A stretch of 9,638 nucleotides of DNA from contig JAUWLN010000063.1 in NCBI GenBank assembly GCA_030613665.1, forward strand, positions 1 through 9,638, given 5' to 3'. Both the position numbers and the translations under genes were made by a program. The notes under the pieces are model-generated. The model made no database searches. It saw only the letters and a program-made list of their open reading frames with translations, and was not told the origin of the DNA. Position 1 is the stretch's first letter; each line of letters opens with the position of its first letter. This DNA comes from Dehalococcoidia bacterium. Its GTDB lineage: Bacteria; Chloroflexota; Dehalococcoidia; Dehalococcoidales; RBG-16-60-22. This document shows positions 5,951 to 9,638 of the stretch, one piece after another.

Positions 5951-7156
5951 CTACAGGTTCAGCTTCTTGATAAAATCAACATAGTTGTCGCCGCTCTGCC
6001 CTGAAACAGGGTACTGGCCATATTCATAAGCGGCATCGAAGGCGGCCACGATATTCTCCGGAGGTGTATCCGGCTCAATGTTATGCGATGTGGCAAAGAT
6101 GAAACCTCCGCCGCGAGCATACTCCTGTATCAGTTTCTTAGCCCCTTCTCTTACCTGCTCTACCGTCCCCTGCGGCAGCAATTTTTGTATATCAAAGCCA
6201 CCTAAGAAGGCGATTCTGTCACCAAACTCATTCTTCAAGCGCCAGGGTTCCATATTCCTGGCCAGCGGCTGTACCGGGTTGAGGACGTCCACCCCGATCT
6301 CTATCAGGTCCGGTATGGCGTCATATACCGAACCGCAACTGTGTATGATAATCTTTGCCTCCGGCCGCAGGTGTTTCCTGATATTCTTGATGATTTCTGC
6401 GGTATAAGGCTTAACGAACTTCACGTAGTCATCATGGGACATGAAAAGTCCGGTCTGGGTGCCGAGGTCGTCATGGATATTCACCCCATCCAGGTACTGG
6501 CCGATGCCGCTGAATAATTGCTCATGGACGGCGGTGCCGACTTCAAGAAGTTTTCCCGATAGCTGGTGGTAGAATTCCGGGTCCAGTTTCATATCCATAA
6601 GCCATTTATCCATGCCGCTGAGTAAAGCATAGCCCAAGAAAGGCAACATCGTAGAAATACACCTGCCAACTACAAAGTAGTCCGTTTCTTCATGCAGATA
6701 TTTTGCCCTTTCCACCACCCCGTCCATGATATTGACCGAAGGGTCAGGCCAGGGGTAATTGTCGATATCCTGCTTGGTGGTCATATGCCGCATGGGGAAA
6801 TCGAATGGCTCATCGTAGAGACCGAGTTTCCTTATTCTCATGCCGCAGAACCAGGGCCAGGTTTTGGAACCATCAGGTTCAATGACGGCTCGTGGGGCAT
6901 TACACGCGACTGCGGTCATATCGGAGTGCAGTCTTTGCACCACCCGCTGGTCGATATTGGTAGGCTGAGTGAATATATCAGATAGTTGAATCGGCTCGGT
7001 GTCCGTTAATCCCAGATATTCGTAAAGCTGTGAGCAAACCTTTCCGTCTGGTGGACACTCGGTGATGAAAGTGCCCGACCCTCCGCCAAAGCATATGGGT
7101 ACTCTGTCTGGTTCCCTGTGATTAGCCGCAGCGTATACTCTTTCCCGTGAATTCAT
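5951..7156 (-). CDS. Uroporphyrinogen decarboxylase-fold protein, methyltransferase-like branch
   Basis: The best start is the ATG at 7156, giving 401 residues beginning MNSRERVYAAANHREPDRVP, the normal family N-terminus. A frame extending to an ATG at 7222 would add 22 atypical residues and would start upstream of the predicted transcript. The TIM-barrel family also contains true HemE and the MtaA/CmuA-type corrinoid methyltransferases. Visible landmarks are DDLGTQ (229-235 region), His272-Ser-Cys274-Gly (HSCG), NPVQPLARNM (293-302), FLGGFD (317-322), GGGFIFATSHNI (349-360) and PDTPPEN (362-368). His272 and Cys274 match the Zn-binding His-x-Cys of the methyltransferases, while the third ligand Cys is replaced by SHN with His358. 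HemE substrate-binding motifs are not seen, so heme synthesis is unlikely. It may handle a methyl or carboxyl group on the compound carried by the adjacent MFS protein. Confidence 0.85.
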   Translation of the reverse strand: MNSRERVYAAANHREPDRVPICFGGGSGTFITECPPDGKVCSQLYEYLGLTDTEPIQLSDIFTQPTNIDQRVVQRLHSDMTAVACNAPRAVIEPDGSKTWPWFCGMRIRKLGLYDEPFDFPMRHMTTKQDIDNYPWPDPSVNIMDGVVERAKYLHEETDYFVVGRCISTMLPFLGYALLSGMDKWLMDMKLDPEFYHQLSGKLLEVGTAVHEQLFSGIGQYLDGVNIHDDLGTQTGLFMSHDDYVKFVKPYTAEIIKNIRKHLRPEAKIIIHSCGSVYDAIPDLIEIGVDVLNPVQPLARNMEPWRLKNEFGDRIAFLGGFDIQKLLPQGTVEQVREGAKKLIQEYARGGGFIFATSHNIEPDTPPENIVAAFDAAYEYGQYPVSGQSGDNYVDFIKKLNL

Positions 7157-7161
7157 AATAG

Positions 7162-7169
7162 CCCCTCCC
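7162..7169 (-). promoter_or_regulatory. Ribosome binding site that fixes the URO-D-fold start
   Basis: On the minus strand, GGGAGGGG ends six bases before the ATG at 7156. No comparable site precedes the ATG at 7222. This supports the 401-residue protein over the 423-residue one. Confidence 0.75.
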
Positions 7170-7224
7170 GTGATTTTGTCTGGTTTTGTGTCGCAAATGG
7201 TCTGTCCCAGTAATAATACCACTT

Positions 7225-7253
7225 TTTATAATAGAGTTACCTGCGCTTACCAA
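7225..7253 (-). promoter_or_regulatory. Probable sigma70-like promoter of the URO-D-fold/MFS operon
   Basis: On the minus strand, TTGGTA (7253-7248) is followed after 17 nt by TATAAA (7230-7225), matching four of six and five of six consensus bases. The start would be near 7218, giving a leader of about 60 nt before the chosen ATG at 7156. It is back to back with the plus-strand promoter at 7284-7311. Confidence 0.45.
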
Positions 7254-7283
7254 ATGAAAATAAAACCCAATCCTGGACCCGAC

Positions 7284-7311
7284 TTGACATCCACTGCCAC
7301 TCTGGTAAATT
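7284..7311 (+). promoter_or_regulatory. Probable sigma70-like promoter of the CynX/NimT-type MFS gene
   Basis: A consensus TTGACA (7284-7289) is followed after 16 nt by TAAATT (7306-7311), a weak -10 with four of six bases. The leader to the TTG start at 7365 would be about 47 nt. The weak -10 suggests low basal activity or need for an activator. Confidence 0.45.
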
Positions 7312-7364
7312 TAGCTAAGGATATTGAATGATGAAATCTGATTATATCTGCGACAGGTTCCCTC

Positions 7365-8582
7365 TTGCCTGACGAGCATATAATAGAGCCATACCAGAGG
7401 CGTTATCGGTGGGTCATCCTGTTCCTGGTATGGCTTCTGTACGCCGCTTTCGGCCTGGTTAACCGCTCGGTGGCTCCTCTTGTCACTCCAATCCTTAAAG
7501 ACCTCAATATGTCCTACAGCCAGATGGGTATTATCCTGGGTTCCTGGCAATTGACCTATATCATTGTGGCTATAATAGCCGGTGCCATTATTGATAAATG
7601 GGGCATACGGAAAACTCTTTTCATCGGCACCGTCATCATTGGCCTCTCGGAAGTTTTACGTTATTTCCCCGGTGATTTCGGCGCTTTCTTATTCGTCGTA
7701 GCTATCTTTGGTATTGGTGGCCCCCTGATATCTATAGGTGCCCCTAAAACGATTTCCAACTGGTTCAGGGGAAAAGGTCGTGGGACAGCCGTTGGTATCT
7801 ATACAACCGGGCCCTGGATTGGAGGGCTAATCGCTCTATCGGCGACAAATAGTATTGTCATGCCTGTAACCGGATATAGCTGGAGACTGACTTTTGTCTG
7901 CTATGGCTTTCTCGTCTTCATCATCGCATTGCTGTGGTGGTTCCTGGCCAGGGATGTTAGACCAACCGGGGCTACGGAAGGGGAAAGTATCGGCAAAACC
8001 TTTAACCGGCTTATAAAAATACGAAATGTCCGCCTTATTCTGATAATGGGGCTCCTATCATTCGCCATTATGCATGGCTTTACCAGCTGGCTTCCCAAAA
8101 TTATGGAAAGCGGTGGTATGTCGCCATCGATGTCAGGGTTTGTATCTTCCATACCCATTATTGCCGGTATCCCGGCAGTCCTGGTTATTCCCAGACTGGT
8201 TCTGCCACGTCTGAGGGGACGAATTCTAGCCCTCCTGGCTTTGGTGGTCACCGCAGCACTTATAATGTCGGTGAATACATCGGGCGCTCCCATGTTTGTG
8301 GGCCTGGTCTTGTTCGGTACGGCGGGTTCATCCCTGTTTCCCATCGTGATGCTCATATTGATGGATACCCCTGAGGTAGGGGAAAAGCATATGGGGCTCG
8401 CGGGAGGCATATTTTTCTGTGTTGCTGAGATTGGAGGGTTCACCGGCCCACTGATAATGGGGACTCTCGCTGATTTGACCGGGGCTTTCCTCGTCGGCGC
8501 ATCTTCCCTGGCAGGTTTGAGCCTGGTAATCTGTATGATGGCATTACTGCTAAAAGCAACGCCCGAACCTCGCTCTCTTTAA
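7365..8582 (+). CDS. MFS carrier, CynX/NimT-like
   Basis: A 405-residue membrane protein with about 12 hydrophobic segments, the first at roughly 15-35 and the last at 378-397. Motif A appears as GAIIDKWGIRK (73-83). The NRSVAPLVTPILKDLNMSYSQMG segment (33-55) and the Gly/Pro-rich GIGGPLISIGAPKTISNWF (116-134) are typical of the cyanate/nitrate/2-nitroimidazole-like branch. Central loop residues are about 196-220. It probably transports a small organic anion; the family name does not fix the substrate. The start is TTG at 7365: an in-frame TGA lies at 7332-7334 and no ATG or GTG falls between. AGG at 7355-7357 gives a weak ribosome site seven bases away. It is transcribed divergently from the URO-D-fold operon and converges on the HD-domain gene. 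Confidence 0.87.
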   Translation: MPDEHIIEPYQRRYRWVILFLVWLLYAAFGLVNRSVAPLVTPILKDLNMSYSQMGIILGSWQLTYIIVAIIAGAIIDKWGIRKTLFIGTVIIGLSEVLRYFPGDFGAFLFVVAIFGIGGPLISIGAPKTISNWFRGKGRGTAVGIYTTGPWIGGLIALSATNSIVMPVTGYSWRLTFVCYGFLVFIIALLWWFLARDVRPTGATEGESIGKTFNRLIKIRNVRLILIMGLLSFAIMHGFTSWLPKIMESGGMSPSMSGFVSSIPIIAGIPAVLVIPRLVLPRLRGRILALLALVVTAALIMSVNTSGAPMFVGLVLFGTAGSSLFPIVMLILMDTPEVGEKHMGLAGGIFFCVAEIGGFTGPLIMGTLADLTGAFLVGASSLAGLSLVICMMALLLKATPEPRSL

Positions 8583-8586
8583 GAGC
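8572..8586 (+). terminator. Weak terminator-like hairpin at the end of the CynX/NimT-like gene
   Basis: GCTCT (8572-8576) and AGAGC (8582-8586) form a 5-bp stem with a 5-nt loop spanning the TAA. It is followed by AATTATTT, which has some T but no full run. The 40-nt space to the convergent HD gene holds nothing better. Confidence 0.25.
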
Positions 8587-8622
8587 AATTATTTACCCTG
8601 TGGTTTAATGCCCCAAGTTGAA

Positions 8623-9204
8623 TTAAATCTTCAAAACACCAGCAGTTTCCAGTATTCTCCAGAACGTGTAATCTGCATAATGGACAATAGTTCCGACAAG
8701 GCTTCTCCTGACATTTTCACCTTCCATTGAGCGAGCGCCAGCTACATGGGCAATCTTTTCTGGCAGGCCTACAGACAGTGCGATATGAACACCGTATACA
8801 GGATGTCGAATTGAAGGCCAGCCGGTAACGCGAGGGTCAGATTTCCACCTCTCTTGATGGGCTGCGTCAAACTCAAAAGGCTTGCCGAGGTCGTGGCAGA
8901 GTCCGCCCGCAATCACTTCGTCCATGTCTACGTTGAATTGCGGGAAAGTGTCTTTGAATTCCTTTGCGATAGCGGCAGATAAACGAGCTACGGACCTGAG
9001 ATGGTCTGCCTGGGTACCGGTTTTCATCTCAGGAGTGCCGGGATTTCCCGACGCCGGGATACCCTCAATTTTCTTATAGCCACTTGTGGCCAATGATGCC
9101 GCCCAAGCATCGTAAACCTTCTCCCTTATTTCCCGGTCACTAATCAGCTTTGCTTCCGGAAGAGCTTTGATTACTCCATCGCGTATCTTTTTATCAATTT
9201 CCAT
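8623..9204 (-). CDS. HD-domain metal-dependent phosphohydrolase-like protein
   Basis: A 193-residue soluble protein. The HD signature is visible in order: His68 (DHLRSVARLSAAIA), His104-Asp105 in GGLCHDLGKPFEF, His134 in RHPVYGVHIA, a further His at 140 and 153, and Asp178 in HYADYTFW. With the extra histidines it could hold two metal ions, as in phosphodiesterase-type HD proteins, rather than one. The N-terminal 60 residues are a charged helical lead with no recognised domain. HD proteins of this size cleave phosphate esters of nucleotides or other small molecules; no substrate is indicated. An ideal AGGAGG at 9213-9218, eight bases before the ATG, fixes the start. It is a single-gene unit with its own consensus promoter and diverges from the SDR gene at 9440. 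Confidence 0.85.
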   Translation of the reverse strand: MEIDKKIRDGVIKALPEAKLISDREIREKVYDAWAASLATSGYKKIEGIPASGNPGTPEMKTGTQADHLRSVARLSAAIAKEFKDTFPQFNVDMDEVIAGGLCHDLGKPFEFDAAHQERWKSDPRVTGWPSIRHPVYGVHIALSVGLPEKIAHVAGARSMEGENVRRSLVGTIVHYADYTFWRILETAGVLKI

Positions 9205-9260
9205 TTCTAATACCTCCTGTCATAGTTATTTTCAGGGTAGTTTCATCTTAAATGAATTGA

Positions 9261-9288
9261 ATTATAACCCTATTTGGCGAGATGTCAA
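9261..9288 (-). promoter_or_regulatory. Full-consensus sigma70-like promoter of the HD-domain gene
   Basis: On the minus strand, TTGACA (9288-9283) and TATAAT (9266-9261) are both perfect matches, separated by 16 nt. Transcription would start near 9254, giving a leader of about 50 nt with the AGGAGG. The spacer contains the repeated CTATTTGGCGA element, so a bound repressor could block it. Confidence 0.75.
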
Positions 9289-9383
9289 TATCAGGAGTGC
9301 CAGTGAGTGGTTCATCTTATTTGGAATTACGTCTATCTGGCGATTCAGGCAATTGCCCGGTCTTTTATTGAGGCTATTTGACA
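9270..9383 (+). repeat. Repeated CTATYTGGCGA element in the divergent promoter region
   Basis: CTATTTGGCGA (9270-9280) and CTATCTGGCGA (9333-9343) differ at one of 11 bases and start 63 nt apart, about six helical turns. Looser copies are TTATTTGGAAT (9317-9327) and CTATTTGACAT (9374-9384). The first copy lies inside the spacer of the HD-gene promoter and the last overlaps the -35 of the SDR promoter. This is the layout of a regulator binding to several direct repeats. No regulator gene is in the window. Confidence 0.4.
9348..9357. promoter_or_regulatory. Perfect 10-bp palindrome, possible operator
   Basis: GGCAATTGCC is a perfect palindrome between the two divergent promoters, five bases after the second CTATCTGGCGA copy. 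It may be part of an operator; at this length chance is possible. Confidence 0.2.
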
Positions 9384-9406
9384 TCGCGGTGGGGATAATT
9401 TATTAT
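9378..9406 (+). promoter_or_regulatory. Sigma70-like promoter of the downstream SDR gene
   Basis: A consensus TTGACA (9378-9383) is followed after exactly 17 nt by TATTAT (9401-9406), five of six bases. The leader to the ATG at 9440 would be about 27 nt and includes the AAGGAG ribosome site. Confidence 0.65.
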
Positions 9407-9439
9407 CACTTTTACCCTGACAAATTAAAGGAGATGATT

Positions 9440-9638
9440 ATGCTTGGAGATCTCACCGATAAAGTAGCCTTTATAACAGGAGCAGGCCGGGGGATAGGGC
9501 GGAGTATCTGCCTGGTCATGGCAGAGCAAGGTGCCGATATAGTTCTGGCAGACGTAGCCACAGAAGGGGCGCTTAAGGTAGCCGGGGAGGTAGAGAGGCT
9601 GGGGCGTAAGGCTCTGGTGGTGCAGGTGGACGTTGCCA
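9440..9638 (+). CDS. Short-chain dehydrogenase/reductase, N-terminal part (3' end outside window)
   Basis: The ATG at 9440 follows AAGGAG (9428-9433) by six bases. It opens a frame of 66 codons that runs off the window. The translation begins MLGDLTDKVAFITGAGRGIGRSICLVMAEQ..., with the classical SDR cofactor loop TGAGRGIG at residues 14-21. An acidic residue follows the second strand (VLADV, Asp at about 38), which favours NAD over NADP. The catalytic Ser-Tyr-Lys part is beyond the window edge. It is probably a 3-oxoacyl-ACP-reductase-like or sugar/alcohol dehydrogenase; substrate unknown. An ATG at 9434 is too close to the ribosome site to be the start. It is not the same gene as the SDR fragment at the left edge, but the two may be related. 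Confidence 0.92.
   Translation, partial: MLGDLTDKVAFITGAGRGIGRSICLVMAEQGADIVLADVATEGALKVAGEVERLGRKALVVQVDVA

Noticed and set aside
7284..7330. Riboswitch or structured leader before the CynX/NimT-like gene
   Set aside because: The leader would be only about 47 nt and shows no strong paired stem.
7901..8443. 180-residue minus-strand open frame antisense to the CynX/NimT-like carrier
   Set aside because: It is a shadow of a clear membrane protein gene; the Ile/Pro/Arg-rich translation mirrors the hydrophobic codons on the other strand.
9440..9638. Idea that the two SDR fragments at the window edges are copies of one repeated gene
   Set aside because: The visible parts do not overlap (C-terminal half against N-terminal half), so they cannot be compared.
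1..9638. Mobile element, CRISPR array, toxin-antitoxin pair or tRNA gene
   Set aside because: No transposase, integrase, spaced repeat array, small paired ORFs or cloverleaf was seen on either strand.

Overview
The window looks like a catabolic accessory region from a free-living bacterium of medium GC, probably anaerobic or facultative. The clues are strong AGGAGG-type ribosome binding sites, sigma70-like promoters, a uroporphyrinogen-decarboxylase-fold protein of the methyltransferase-like type, a fumarate-reductase-type flavoprotein, several short-chain dehydrogenases (SDRs) and two major facilitator (MFS) carriers. This mix is often seen in sediment Chloroflexota (Dehalococcoidia) and similar anaerobes. 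That placement is a guess: the window holds no rRNA, tRNA or other phylogenetic marker, and no mobile element, CRISPR array or phage gene was seen.

Layout. Bases 2-328 (+) are the 3' end of an SDR whose start lies outside the window. It converges on a five-gene minus-strand operon read from about 4466 down to 378. The order is an FAD-dependent fumarate-reductase/dehydrogenase-like flavoprotein (GTG start), a RidA-family protein lacking the catalytic arginine, a KduD-like SDR, a small one-domain cupin, and an SDR-type L-threonine 3-dehydrogenase. Gaps are 25-73 nt, most genes have their own Shine-Dalgarno sequence, and one sigma70-like promoter (TTGACA-N17-TAGACT) precedes the set. A second minus-strand unit (7156 to 4626) encodes a URO-D-fold protein and an MFS carrier 44 nt apart. 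Diverging from it is a second MFS carrier of the CynX/NimT type (7365-8582, +, TTG start). This converges on a monocistronic HD-domain hydrolase (9204-8623, -) with a full-consensus promoter. Another SDR starts at 9440 (+) and leaves the window.

How the genes may work together (inference). Each unit pairs oxidoreductases or a C1/Zn-type enzyme with a carrier for small organic anions, as expected for uptake and stepwise oxidation of a small hydroxy- or amino-acid or uronate-like compound. The five-gene operon combines a flavin oxidoreductase, a 2-keto-3-deoxygluconate-5-dehydrogenase-like SDR and a threonine dehydrogenase. The usual threonine partner Kbl is absent, so the substrate of the whole set is not obvious.

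The best leads are this unassigned operon, the Arg-less RidA protein inside it, and a repeated CTATYTGGCGA element in the divergent promoter region at 9261-9406. No clearly new defence, RNA or mobile system was found.
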